Shown here piece after piece: positions 9,956-21,646 of a stretch of DNA of 64,000 bases (positions within the stretch are counted from its first letter, which is position 1; every line of letters begins with the position of its first letter). The translations under genes and the position numbers were made by a program. The notes under the pieces are model-generated. The model was not told where the DNA came from. It did no database searches and saw only the letters and a list, made by a program, of their open reading frames with translations. The stretch comes from Aurifilum marmelostoma. Taxonomy: Eukaryota > Ascomycota > Sordariomycetes > Diaporthales > Cryphonectriaceae. Location: assembly GCA_027559495.1 (NCBI GenBank), contig JAMXSV010000017.1:744001-808000 (forward strand), read 5' to 3'.

Positions 9956-12900
9956 TCCCAGTGATATGGCAAGCGGCTAAGAGCAGCCTGTATTGTGGTG
10001 ATACAACATGGTCCGTCCAACCAGTCATGTGTGCGGGCGGATAGCATGCGCAGGATCCATGGGCGCATTGGGGGACACAAGAAAGGGAAAAATTTAGCCG
10101 ACCAGCCTGGCCATCAGGATGCGCAGAAGGGGGGATGGACTGGGTGCCTTGGCAGCGGCTGGCCGGCGGTCCTGGCTGGCTGTCTCTGTAGTCGGGGTCG
10201 TGATCGCGATGACAATTCCCTGAGCTTCTCTCTTACACACACAGAGAGAGAGATGGACACAGGGCAAGCGAGTAGAAAAGTACCATAGCTCCAAAACCCA
10301 TCAACCAAAGCAACCCCCACCTCGGACGCCGGAAACCCAAGCTCGGTCCATCTTGTCGCGGGTTGCAGTCTGTGCTGAAGCTGTCAATTGGAGTCTGGCT
10401 GATGTGCAGACAAGCGGCAGACCCCACCAAGAAACTCGTGGGCGCGTGGAGGCAGGGGCGCCCGTTGCGATCGTCGCCTCAGCAGCTGAGGGAGCTGTGT
10501 GGTTGCAGATGTATAGCCTCGGGCCGTTTTCCATATTCAGGCGGCCTGCGGCATTTGTGCAGCTCCAAGAACGCAACTGAAAGGCACCAATCCTACCTCC
10601 CCAGACCATGACCGAGAGAGACGGAGATACTAGTACAGCCGTCACCGCTGTCGTCGCGCCTTTCCCCTCATCTTCCTCCTCTTGATCCCAGCTGTCATGA
10701 TGTTGCTGGAACCAAGTTTTCCAAGGTTTTGACGGCCGGATCTGGATATGGATTCTGACAGATCGGCTTAGCCAGCAGATAGTCTCGGCCTGAGTCGAGG
10801 GACCGAGTCACGGTCCAAGGGATAGCCCTGGTCAAGGATGAGAATGAAGTCGTGTCCAGGTTTGTTGTGTGTGTGTGTATATGCGTGTGCATGTTGAAAA
10901 GTGTGTGCGTTACACTGCAGTTTGGCTGGGCGGAGCAGCATTGCAGATTGGGCAGGGGAGCTGTCTAAACTTGGCAGGAGAGTTCAGGTGGGATGGAAGC
11001 CAGGTGCCGTAGCTGATGTCCTCAGTGGCTTGGGGGTTTTCTCGGGAAGAGAAAGGCCGCCATTGAGCGATCACACAGCCAATTGACCTTTTCCCCCCCC
11101 TTCCCCTTCCCTTGGAGATTAGTGTGGCTTGGGGTTTTATGCCCTGGAAGGAATGACCCCCAAAAATACAGCACATCAGGGGGCAGGCGCAAGCCTCCGC
11201 AACCCCTGGCCTGGCCCCTTCCAGCTCCAGCAACTTTCATGGCCCGATCTGGGCACACCTAACCACCCCGCCCCTTCCTCCTACGCAGGGCACACTGCAG
11301 CCCATCATCTTGCTAATCTCGTCGCTGTGGAAGTCGGTCTGCCCAACATTTTCGTCACCCTAGCTTTGGTGGATCCTTGGTGACAGCACTACTATGGCCG
11401 ATAGTCATTCCTTCTACCATGCTCGTCCAATTTCGCCTATTATTTTTACTACCCTGTCTGCCGATACCAGCTCTTTCCAAGGGAGAATACTCGGCCGGAC
11501 GGGATCTTTGATCAAAATTGAAAGAGATCTCAGCGTATTTTGCTTAAATGGAGACCCTGCACGATAACGTCACGCGGCAGTGGTCGTCCACGACTTTCCC
11601 TCCGCTTTTTAGAAACCCGAGCCTACTACGACTCTGTGCACACGACACCCGACCGAGACCATCTGCTTCTGGAAGGCCACAGGATCTCTCGGCAGGGCCC
11701 TTTCCAGTATCTCAGTCTCGCTGCCTGTTCCTTCACACCTCGGTCGTCTTAGATGGCTATCACGGCATGCTCCTGTTCGCCCCAATGCCGTGTTCATGGA
11801 CCGAGATGAATCCCATCACATGCAAGAAAGGGGACCGTGAGGGAAACAAGTGCTCCGTATCTGGACGTGGTGGGGGTTTATCTATTGATGGTGGCCGAAG
11901 AGGGTGGGTGAGAGGAAACTAGATGGGATCCCAAGCTGGACCATGAGAAGGAAGAATAAAGAGGCATAGAGACAGGTGAAGTTGTCTATTCCCGTGATTT
12001 CCTGGAGCCTCTCATTTAACCCTGGTAAATCTCTATCTTCTTGACTCCCGTACGATCTCCATCATCATCTCCGGTGCTGTGGTGGGGCTGCTTCGACAGC
12101 GTCATGGACACATCTTCTTACCGATGAGGTCGCCTGGCTAAAGTGCATCACGAGATCGTCGATCGAATGAAGAATTTCACCATGTAAAGGGGCCCTAATA
12201 TTTTCTCAGTCTAGAGAGCTTTGCGATTAATTAAATCTCGGCGAGGTCCTACGGGATGGTTTGTGCCCAAGACTATACCCCAGGTTGATATTCATTACAA
12301 CTTGCGTGACCACGGCCCGTGGGACGGCCTGAAGATCAGCACAATAGTACTATTGGGGTGATCTACGCGCAGGACCCAGAAGGGAGCGTCAGCTGCCTAG
12401 GCTGACAGCCTTTTAATGCTCTTTTCCCATGCAAGCTGCGCAACATGGCGCTCAGGAACCGTGGTTCTCGACGCTCTAGTCCTGAAGGTCAGCACCTGTT
12501 CATAGTCGTATCGACCGCTCGGGTCGACTTGGCGCCAGGCGTCCAATCGTCAATCCTCTCTTCCGCCTCGCAAGCGGCTATTCGAGAGCAACCCTGGTGT
12601 TGGTTACATCCACTACTCCAAAGCTGGTATGCTTTGCTTATCGCTCTTCACTCACCGTTGTGGCCTGCGTGCACTTGGGCTCTCGTGCGTGCGTTGCGGG
12701 TCAATCCACGTGCGGACGAGCCACGGCACCACTCTTGACTCCACTGGCGATGCGGGAGAGTGGGATGTGCACTCACACCTTACTATTTGGTTCCAAGGCT
12801 CTCCAAGACATGTCCACCTTGCCGAGCGGCAGCTCTCATATGACCTGCCGGTGTCAGTCAAGACGTTGACGGGAGCTACTGGGTTTGGCCTTTGGTCCGG

Positions 12901-13173
12901 CCGGCCTCCTCCACAAGCTCATCTCAAGTCATATATCTTCGGCTAATACTATGTAAGAACTATGCAGACCTCACAGCACGGGACCCTCCCGGTACGAGGC
13001 GCCGCCAGTGGATAGAGTGGGAGGGGGGGCCAGAGGAATGGAGCCCGGCGATCTCAGGATACACAGACCCGTCAAGGGGTCTGGCAAACACATGCCATGG
13101 CAGTAAAGGCAGGCCACCCTCAATCCCTCCTCGGGACCCGGGTGCCCACTATTGCCCTCGAGCCTTTTTCATG

Positions 13174-13180
13174 TATATAA
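13174..13180 (+). promoter_or_regulatory. TATA box of the GH3 beta-glucosidase gene
   Basis: TATATAA lies 175 nt upstream of the GH3 ATG at 13355, on the coding strand. The distance is normal for a strongly regulated fungal gene. Confidence 0.55.
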
Positions 13181-13354
13181 GTATATTCGGCCGAGGCTAT
13201 ACTGCTGCCTCCGGGCCGCGTCTGTCTGATGTCTCTTGAGGTCTTCGTCGACACAGACAGCAGGACAGCAAGTGGTGATCGAGTTGCGAGGTGACCGGGC
13301 AGGCGGTTCTCTCTTTACAGCCCCCCAATTACCACTTCTTTGTTTCCGATCACA

Positions 13355-16300
13355 ATGGCACCAAGCGCGAGTGTCGGTCTACACGGCCTCCTGGCTACAA
13401 GCCTGCTCAGTACGGCCTCACTGGCGGACAAAATCGGTCCTCGAAACGCCCTCCCGTCGGGCGTCGTCGCTGCCCCTTACTACCCGGCACCTTATACAGG
13501 ATGGAATGCGGACTGGACTGAGAGCGTGGCAAAGGCCAAGGCGCTGGTGGACACTATGACCTTGGCTGAGAAGGCAAACATCACAGCCGGTACTGGTATT
13601 TTCATGGGTAAGCTGAATTCTTTGTGTGTTTTCCATATGAGATTCTGTTTCCGGACCGCCTGCTGACCATGTTTGCAGAGTGAGCATTACCCCACAGCTG
13701 CATCTTGTGACATGATTCAAGTACTCACAAGCTTTAGTGTCTGCGTGGGCATGACCGGAAGTGCACCTCGAGTCGGCTTTCCACAACTCTGCCTCCAGGA
13801 CTCAGCCCTCGGTGTCCGCGATACCGACAATATCACAGCCTTTCCCCCAGGCATCACCACCGGTGCGACCTGGGACAAGGACCTGATTTATCAACGAGCC
13901 GTGGCCATTGGCGAGGAGTTTCGTGGCAAGGGTGCCAATGTCTATCTGGGCCCTGTTGCTGGTCCCTTGGGTCGGAAACCCCGTGATGGTCGCAGCTGGG
14001 AAGGCTTCGGAGCGGATCCCGTTCTGTCTGCCAAAAGCGCCGCCCTGACGGTACAAGGGTATGCCCTTCAGTACTCTATAGAATTGTCCTTGACTTTGAT
14101 TATTTGCCCAACAGAAGAGTTGGATGCTGACTACTTGATCACCTCGCAGTGTCCAGGAGCAAGGTGTGATGGCCACGATCAAGCATCTGATCGGAAATGA
14201 GCAGGAAATGTGGCGCGAGTACAACATCATTCAGCCAGGCTACTCGGCCAACATCGGTACGTCTGCGTTCTCACTGAGCGATTGTTTTGTGTGTCTCCGA
14301 GGATCTCTAACGCAAGCCTGTGATAAAAGACGACCGGACAATGCATGAGTTGTACCTGTGGCCCTTTGCTGAAGCAGTTCGCGCTGGGGTTGTCTCGGCC
14401 ATGGCGGCCTACAATGCTGTGAACGGTTCTGCATGCAGCCAGAACAGCTATCTGATCAACAACCTTCTCAAGGACGAACTTGGCTTTCAAGGATATATCA
14501 TGTCCGACTGGCTGGCACAAATGTCCGGCGTTGCCTCCGCGCTGGCAGGTCTGGACATGGGCATGCCCGGTGACACCATCATTCCTCTACTCGGAGATTC
14601 ATATTGGATGTATGAAATGTCAAGGGCTATCTTGAACGGTTCCACACCTGTCGACCGCCTGGACGATGCAGCTGTCCGGATCGTCGCCGCTTGGTACCAA
14701 ATGGGACAGGAGTAAGTTCTACCTTCTCTCCACCTCGGTTTCGCAAGAAGATCAGCGTGGTCTAACGCAAGTGTCACAGCATTGATTATCCCGAGCCAAA
14801 CTTCTCATCCTACTCAACAAGTGCGGTTGGTCTTCTTCACCCTGGTGCTCTAATTGGGCCCACTGGGGTGATCAATCAGTACGTGGACGTACGAGGCGAC
14901 CATGCCGTCCTCGCCCGAGAGGTTGCCCGAGATGGTATCACCATGCTGAAGAACGATGACAATCTCCTTCCACTCTCGACCGACACTCCTCTGTACCTCT
15001 TCGGCACGGATCAAGCGGTCAATCCAGACGGTGCCAACGCCTGTGTCGACCGATCCTGCGACACTGGCACCCTCGGAATGGGCTGGGGCAGCGGCACTGC
15101 CCGTTATGAGACCTTCAACGACCCGCTCACTGCAATCCAGGCCAATGCCACAAATGTGACGTCCTACAACACCGACTCCTTCCCGAGCAACATCGGTACC
15201 GTGACTGATGACGACGTTGCTATTGTTTTCATCACGTCCGACTCGGGCGAGAACTCGTATACGGTTGAAGGGAATGCGGGCGATCGGTCTAGCTCTGGTC
15301 TGGTCGCGTGGCATGATGGCGATGAGCTTGTCGAGGCTGCGGCGGCCAAGTTCAGCAACGTTATCGTTGTGGTCCACACAGTCGCCCCCATCGTCGTCGA
15401 GCCGTGGTATGATCTGGATTCTGTCAAGGCGATCCTCTTTGCGCACCTGCCCGGCCAGGAGGCTGGCTACTCGTTGACGGATGTCCTGTTCGGCGCCGTT
15501 TCTCCCAGCGGCCACCTCCCATATAGCATTCCTGTAGCGGAGGACGACTACCCATCCTCGGTCAGCCTGACTGGGTTTGAGTTTGGACAGGTTCAGGACT
15601 CTTACACTGAAGGACTGTGAGTCTTCTGTTGTCAACGTTCGCAGATTGTACTACAGACAAATTACTGACCATTGTTAGCTATATCGACTATCGCTACCTC
15701 AACAAGGTCGGTACGAAGCCTCGCTACGCCTTCGGTCATGGACTCTCTTACACCAACTTTACCTACACCAATGCCACAATCACAAAGGTGACACAGCTCA
15801 CCACGCTCCCGGCCACCCGCACTGCCAAGTCCGGCTTGCCATCCTACAACACCACTATTCCAGACGCATCTGAGGCATACCGCCCCGCAAACTACGACGA
15901 GATCTATGTCGACCGCTACTTGTACCCCTGGCTGTCTGATGATGACGCTGATGCCGCAGCAGCGACGGGCGAGGCTGTTGCTGCTGGCACGAATTCCGGA
16001 TATGACTACCCGGACGGGTACAACACAACGCAGACTGCAGGACCGGCCGCGGGAGGCGGTCTGGGTGGCAACCCGGCGCTCTTTGACACGGCCTACACCA
16101 TCAGCGTCGTCGTCACCAACGTCGGCTCTGGGTCGACGACCGAGTCGCCGCTCTCCAACTCGACCAAGCGGGCTACCACCGGGTACAGCGGCAAGGCCGT
16201 GGCACAGGCCTATGTGCAGTATCCTGACAGCGACTACGACACGCCCATCATCCAGCTGCGTGACTTCGAGAAGACGGACACTTTGGCCGTTGGCGAGAGC

Positions 16301-16486
16301 CAGACGCTGGAGCTGACCTTCACGAGAAAGGACGTCTCGGTTTGGGACGTCGTTCAGCAAAACTGGGTGGTTCCTGTTGTTGATGGCGCCTACAAGTTCT
16401 GGATTGGGGAGGCAAGCGATGCTCTTTACCTGGCGTGTAGTGCCGATACTCTTACCTGCGAGGAGGACCAGACACCGCCTGTATAA
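13355..16486 (+). CDS. Secreted GH3 beta-glucosidase
   Basis: Exons 13355-13607, 13679 (one base), 13738-14058, 14150-14256, 14330-14711, 14780-15616 and 15679-16486 give 902 residues. The ATG has a CACAATGG context; the frame reading further upstream has only TTG. An N-terminal signal peptide precedes a GH3 N-domain with KHLIGNEQE and the nucleophile motif MSDW (Asp near residue 287). The C-terminal GH3 domain follows, then a fibronectin-III-like tail. By family it releases glucose from cello-oligosaccharides outside the cell. The first splice region is odd: two good introns (13608-13678 and 13680-13737) leave a single A between them, which is needed to restore the conserved CVG-TG segment. 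If instead one long intron ends at an alternative AG, a few extra residues are inserted. The C-terminal third is rich in Asn-X-Thr/Ser sites. Confidence 0.93.
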
Positions 16487-17177
16487 AAGCAGCCAGAGGA
16501 GTGTGTGTCTGTGCAATCGTCGCTTCTTCCAACTTCGTGTAAATACCTTTTCAAGATAGGACTTGTCGTCCAATTAATTTATTAAAAGCAATTCAGAATA
16601 CCAGTTCTTTAACCTAGTAGTAGCCAACAACAATAGTCCGGGTATCATACACTCCCCGCTGCAGGAAATAGGCGCTGAGCCTTCGCTCACTCCAACAATC
16701 TGACTGTTCTTATGACCCGTTCGGTGTTAAATGGAAGAGTTCCGGGACGTTGATGAAGTATAGAAAGCCCACAAGGGAAAGTAAAACTATGGCATGATTG
16801 ACCGTACCGGTCATATAAAATTTGTACAAGGAGCAGCGTAACTCTTGGCCTGCTACTACCATCTATGGTTTTTTAGAAATTTGTGTGTCCTGCTCAACCC
16901 ATCTGATCCTGATGCCTCTCATCTGGAAGAGGACAATTGTACGGCGTGAACAAAATTCACACGCGGGCGCCTCAATGCCCGCCTCCCGATACCCATTGCA
17001 AGGCTTCTCGGCATCTGGTGCTCAAAAAGCGGTCTGGCATGAAGAAAATCATGCCTTTTCTGCCCTTCCCCAAGCCCAACCCCGCGACCAGCTCACGGCC
17101 CCGATCCCACTACCCACAACGTCCGTCTCATCACCACCGACCAGCCCACGAAACGAACGCCCTGTCCCCCCTTCCTT
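16487..17177. other. Intergenic region, GH3 to bL34m (convergent 3' ends)
   Basis: Converging 3' flanks of two genes. AT-rich sequence with several TTAATTTATTAAA-like stretches just after the GH3 stop may serve in 3'-end formation. I see no gene. Confidence 0.6.
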
Positions 17178-17688
17178 CTAGGCGCTCAACATCTTCCGCC
17201 CCTTGCTCAGCCTCCTCTGCAGCATCTTGCGCCCATTCTTGGTCCGCACCCGGCTTAGGAACCCATGGCGCCGCTGCCTGATGAGCCGCGACGGCCGGTT
17301 CATGTTCATATACCGCCGGGGTCCGCACCGGATCTGGGTCTGCATGAGGGCTGGGTGGGACGTGATTGCGGATGTCGGCACCACGTCTACTGCTTCTGAG
17401 GGTGCGGGTGTGAGGAACGATCCCTGGAGGAGGAGGGATGGTGAGGAAGAGGAGGAGAGAACTGTTGGTCGCCTGCTGCCGAAGGCTGGGGTGGGGATGG
17501 AGGTGGATGGGCGCAGGGCCGGGAGGGAAGAGAAGGACCTGACAGGGGTTAGTTGTGAGCTCTCATCTCGCATATTGGGGGGGCACAGCTGTCGGACGTA
17601 GTACCCACCTGGTGAGGCCAGCAGGCTGCGCCGCGGCGTCGTGGAAGACTGCGCGGACGGCGGACCGAGCGAGGAGGAGGCGCGACAT
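17178..17688 (-). CDS. Mitochondrial ribosomal protein bL34m
   Basis: Two exons, 17688-17609 and 17538-17178, separated by a 70-nt intron (GTGGGT...TCAG), encode 146 residues. The N-terminus (MSRLLLARSAVRAVFHDAAA) is an Arg-rich amphipathic mitochondrial targeting sequence, and a Ser/Pro-rich spacer follows. The last ~40 residues are the whole bacterial-type L34 domain, with RPSRLIRQRRHGF and KNGRKMLQRRLSKGRKML. The bacterial protein is only about 46 residues, so most of this gene codes for the import and linker region. It is a component of the mitochondrial large ribosomal subunit. A longer open frame reads upstream through a poly-G/T run, but the ATG at 17688 and the intron give the normal family layout. 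Confidence 0.9.
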
Positions 17689-18300
17689 TGTCGCTGCTGT
17701 GTGCGTGGCTCTTTGCTCAGGAGCTGAGGAGCTGAGGAGACGTAACGGTACTCAAGGTGCGAGAAGGAATGTGTGTCCCTTTCGGCTGACGGGTTGTGGG
17801 AGCACTGAGGAGGAGAGCCTTTCTCGTCCGTGGGGTCGTGGGACGGGGTCGTCCGTCGTTGGAGCTTAGTGGTTTTGCGATGACCCGCGAAATTCTTCAG
17901 GACCAAGACCCTAACCCTCCTAAGTGCGAAGCGCCCCCCCCCCCCCCCAAAAAAAAAGGAGGCAAAAAAGCACAGCAGGACTCGAATCTGAATTAGGAAT
18001 ATCGCCTTAAGCTTTGGCAGAACAGACATGAGAAGCTCGACAAATGTGTCACTTCTTTCATGTCCCTTCCTGTTTCCCTCCCAAATTATCTTCCTCTCTA
18101 CCACGTAAGAATTATTAATGCCAGCACCGTCATGCTTTCGCCCTGAACCCGGAACGAAACATCCACTAGGAATCAGTTCACAGAGAGATGCATCTTGGTA
18201 TGGAACAGTTCTGTCATGCAGATTTTCTCATTCAAGCTTTCTCAATTCATTCATGCTAGAGGACCTTATGACCTCGCAAGTTGGCTCTTCAACACGCGTC
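17689..18300. other. Intergenic region, bL34m upstream and STE24 3' flank
   Basis: Contains the promoter side of bL34m with a telobox-like CCCTAACCCT (17909-17918) and the C15A9 run. No gene seen. Confidence 0.6.
17934..17957. repeat. C15A9 composite homopolymer
   Basis: Fifteen C followed directly by nine A, upstream of bL34m. It resembles the C15A5 run at 2824-2843. Confidence 0.95.
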
Positions 18301-19790
18301 TCACAACTCGTCTCTCCCCGTTGCTTTCGCGACACCATCCTTCTCCTCCACAGCCACTTTCTCGGTGGGTTGCCAGTCAAGTGCCTTGAGCCTCTCGGTC
18401 AGGATGGGGTGCGAGAAGTGGTAGCTAGCAAACATCCAGTCGGCATCCATGGTGCTGAGGTTCTGCACCTGGAGCTTGATTAGAGACTTGGCCAGATCGG
18501 CCGAGTAACCCAGGTTGCGCGCAAAGGCATCAGCCTGGAACTCGTAGCGACGGCTGAGGATGTTCATGCCCAGCTTGATGAACACGTCCATGGGCGAGAG
18601 GACATCAGAGAACAAGATGAAGCCGATGATGATGGGCCGTGTGGCTGTGAAGCCGAAGTCGGCGTACAGAGACTGATTGTTGATGAAGACGGAGAACAGA
18701 GAGAAGATATAAAAGAAATGGAACTAAGTACGGTTAGTTCCTGAACGACAGGACCAAGATGGGAGGGAGTTTCAATATCCATACCTGAGAGATACCAAAC
18801 AGTCTCGTGGTGTGACCCAAGCTCCAGTGGCCCAATTCGTGGGCAAGCACAGCAGTAACCTCTTGAGTCTCGCTCTTCTCGATCAGGGTGTCGTAAATAA
18901 CAATGTGCTTCTTCCACGGCATGCCAAAGAAGTAAGCGTTGCTGTGCGCGCTCCGCTTGCTGCCATCAATGACGTACAGCTCAGTCAGAGGGAACTTGAG
19001 CTTTGCGGAGAGAGCCTCGACATTGTCCTTCAGAGCGCCCGGTTCCAGTGGCGTGAGCTTGTTGAACAGGGGAGTGATGACAATCGGCCAGATGGTGATC
19101 ATGAATACCTGGAGACCAGCACCAAACAGCCAGAGGTAGTAGAAGAACTGCTTGCCGGTCTTCTGGATGATCGCAAGGAATGCGGCAAGGATCGGCGGCG
19201 TCAGAACGACAGTCAGACCCATGGACTTGAGCTTGTCTGAGATGAAGAGCTGTGGTGTCTGCTTGTTGAACCCGAACTTTTCCTCCAGGACGAACGTGTG
19301 GTAGACTGAAGTCGGTAGGGACAGGATCTGCGTTACGACCGTGAAGGCCAGGACAAAGACGATCGAGTGCGAGATTTCACCGGTAAAGCGAGCGGGCGCG
19401 AAGCGGAGGAGCAGATTGCCGCTCCATGACCATAGTTTAGGGAGGACGTCGAAGTGGATAAAGGCAATGTTCTGAATCTGGCTGTAGAGACCGCTGACGA
19501 ATTCGAATTTGGCTTTGGCGCGACCGTACGCCTGGCTCTTGTCATACACTTCTTGCGAGACTTGCTGTTCCAAAACCTTTGGTGGTTTGTTCTTCTTCAG
19601 AACCTGGTACTGGCGCAGGGACAAGAAACCTTCGAAGAGATATTGCGCGACCGAAAAACCGATGATGAGCTTCTTCCACGGGAAGAGAGGCCGGTCGAGG
19701 AAATGGGCAAGGCGCTGTGGAGCAGTCGCATTAGCAAGACGCTGCCGGCGGGGGGTGGGAGAAGTCGGGGCTCACCTGTAGGAAATCCAT
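18301..19790 (-). CDS. STE24: CAAX prenyl protease Ste24 (zinc metallopeptidase)
   Basis: Exons 19790-19776, 19714-18785 and 18723-18301 give 455 residues, almost the yeast length (453). The first exon codes for only five residues (MDFLQ). The zinc-binding HEXXH motif HELGH lies near residues 297-301, inside VLAHELGHWSLGH. The third zinc ligand region is expected in the last exon around FQADAFA. Several hydrophobic segments fit the multi-helix barrel of the M48 family in ER and inner nuclear membranes. By family it removes the -AAX tripeptide from farnesylated proteins and makes an upstream cut in a-factor. The protein ends in ...GRDEL, which resembles an ER-retrieval tetrapeptide, though the C-terminus of Ste24 is thought to face the cytosol. 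Prenylation genes ERG12 and RAM2 lie 9-13 kb away. Confidence 0.95.
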
Positions 19791-20581
19791 CGCGAACCAC
19801 CGCGCACGTTGTCGTGGCTGTCCGAAGAATGGAAGGAAAGGAAGGGTCTGTACTCACTCCCACATGTCGGGAGGAAAAAAATGAAACGTGTAGAAAGAAA
19901 GAGGAGAAACGTCAAAGGTGCTCTGATGCTTGAAAGCGCGGCCGGAGGACAAGGTGTCTGCTCCACAGCTTACTGTACTGCGTAACAGCAGAGGTACTAT
20001 TATTATTATGGTACGCGGTGCTAAGTACTATAGGAACTACTATGGTAGCTGACGGACGGCACAGCTTGGGTGGGCCTTGGCAGCTGGCAGGGGACCTTCC
20101 ACTCCGCCCGCATTGTTGGTTGCCAAGTTAGCTGCATGTGATTGGACCGGACTGTGTAAGGTGGGCCCATGCTCTTAGAAGAAGGGCAGCCACTGCTAGG
20201 TATTGTCCATTGTGCTTTTCGATATTTGAATTGTGCAAGACTTTCCTTCATCAGCCTTTGAGGAACTATGAAATGCTTGTAATCATCAGTTCTATTCAGC
20301 TGCATAGTTATAGTGGTGGAGTTCCACTCAAGTATGCCTCTTCCATCTCATATCATCACAGTCTCGAATCCGGGCTGTCCGGGAACTCGACCTTGGACCC
20401 AATATGCGGAGTCACTTGAGACCAGGCTCTGAGTTCAAAAACGGCTAACGAGAACCACAGGAGGTTCTTAGGGTATGATAGTGTACAATATGGTATTCAT
20501 AGGAGGGAAAGCGGCGAGGGTCCGGCCTTAATGCCGCCGCCCCTGTCCCATTCGGACACAGTGCCCAGAAGCCCTTTCGCT
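19791..20581. other. Intergenic region upstream of STE24
   Basis: Promoter side of STE24 and 3' flank of the next minus-strand gene. Open frames here have no coding character. No gene seen. Confidence 0.6.
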
Positions 20582-21092
20582 CTACGGGCTGGTCTTCCGT
20601 GGAATTCGCAGATTGGCCTTGATCCTTTCGAGGAGCTGCTCCCTTGTATCGCTGTCTTGAGGATGCAGGTTTCGCTATTTCGATGTCAGATCAGTATCTT
20701 AAGGATAGTGACGAAGAGGAGTATCTCATACAGCTGCAAGCCATCTCCGCATGTCCTCGCGTGTCCACGATTCCGGATCTCCAGTTGGGTCATTCTGCGT
20801 GGGGAACAGATCTCCGCCCCAGATGGACCAGACTCCGACGGCCGTGACTAGGCCACCAAAAGCTAAAGATTGATATGGGATTAGATGAGCACATGCCGCG
20901 GGTGAGTCAGAATAAGACAACGGGCAGACGTACCCAAGAACAGATTCTACGCCACAAAACAAGCGTTAGCCACAGTAGTTCTGTCCAGGGATACGGAAAA
21001 GGGCAACAAAGGGGAAGAAAGAAAAGCAAAAAGGAAGAGGGGGGGGCGAGGCGTACCTTGGACTTCATTGCATTATCTAGAGGAGTTGGCAT
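20582..21092 (-). CDS. 90-residue single-pass membrane protein, SAP-like tail, unknown function
   Basis: Four exons, 21092-21057, 20946-20934, 20862-20732 and 20674-20582, join in frame. The second exon is only 13 nt. The start has a strong context (CCAAGATGCC). The N-terminus MPTPLDNAMKSK is followed by one hydrophobic helix with glycines (residues about 13-33, NLFLGAFGGLVTAVGVWSIW). A conserved-looking GGDLFP and DPTGDP stretch comes next. The C-terminal half, WTREDMRRWL then DTREQLLERIKANL, has the helix-turn-helix pattern of SAP/HeH folds. I do not recognise a named family. Small size and one N-proximal helix would fit a mitochondrial or ER membrane protein, but that is inference. It is transcribed away from eL38, whose start lies 554 bp away. 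Confidence 0.75.
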
Positions 21093-21646
21093 CTTGGCGA
21101 ATGTACTAGGGCTGCTCGCGTGCTTCAGCAGTATGAAAACGATGAAACGGTGCTGGACTTTGTGAGGTGGCAATCTGAGCGGCGATAGTTGTGCTGAGAG
21201 AGAACGATTTCCCCTCCCAAAGAAAAAGGGTCAACAGAACCTAAAATATGAGAATAATAGTATGTCAAATAGCCACCTGGCCTCACTAAATTTGTATGGA
21301 GCAGGAATAAGACGGATGAATACTCACGAGCAACAACAAAACACGTCTCAATCTGGACTTGACGGTGACGTCTCCTGAGGTTAATGCACCCATGGGCCGA
21401 GGCTTAGATAATCTTACACAGCCACAATTGATATCGCACCAGCCACTCACAACGTGGATCTGGTCCCCACGTACCGACAGGACCCCTGCACCTCAGTCAG
21501 TTCTGCGGAGAACGGCAGGTAAGATTGACTCCCACACAAAAAACTCAACCTCCACCAAAATTCGAACCAATTCGAGGGACGACAAGAAATACCAGCCATT
21601 GCACACCCACCCCGTCCCCATTCAACCACACAACCAAACCGTCAAA
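21093..21646. other. Divergent promoter region, small membrane protein and eL38
   Basis: 554 bp between two divergent start codons. It includes purine/pyrimidine tracts and a pyrimidine-rich leader just before eL38. No gene seen. Confidence 0.6.

Larger units (their letters stand above)
9083..13354. other. 4.3-kb gene-free interval, lipase to GH3
   Basis: The gap between two divergently transcribed secreted-enzyme genes. I tested the open frames on both strands and none resembles a protein family or has coding-like composition. It holds a strong GC-rich hairpin (9899-9955), a GGCTAA motif at 12941-12946 that matches the core of XlnR/Xyr1 sites, and the GH3 TATA box. Unrecognised small genes, lncRNA or decayed elements cannot be excluded. 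Confidence 0.5.

Noticed and set aside
15662..16573. 303-codon frame antisense to the GH3 gene
   Set aside because: Shadow of the GH3 C-terminal domain, rich in Arg/Val as expected for the reverse of such codons.
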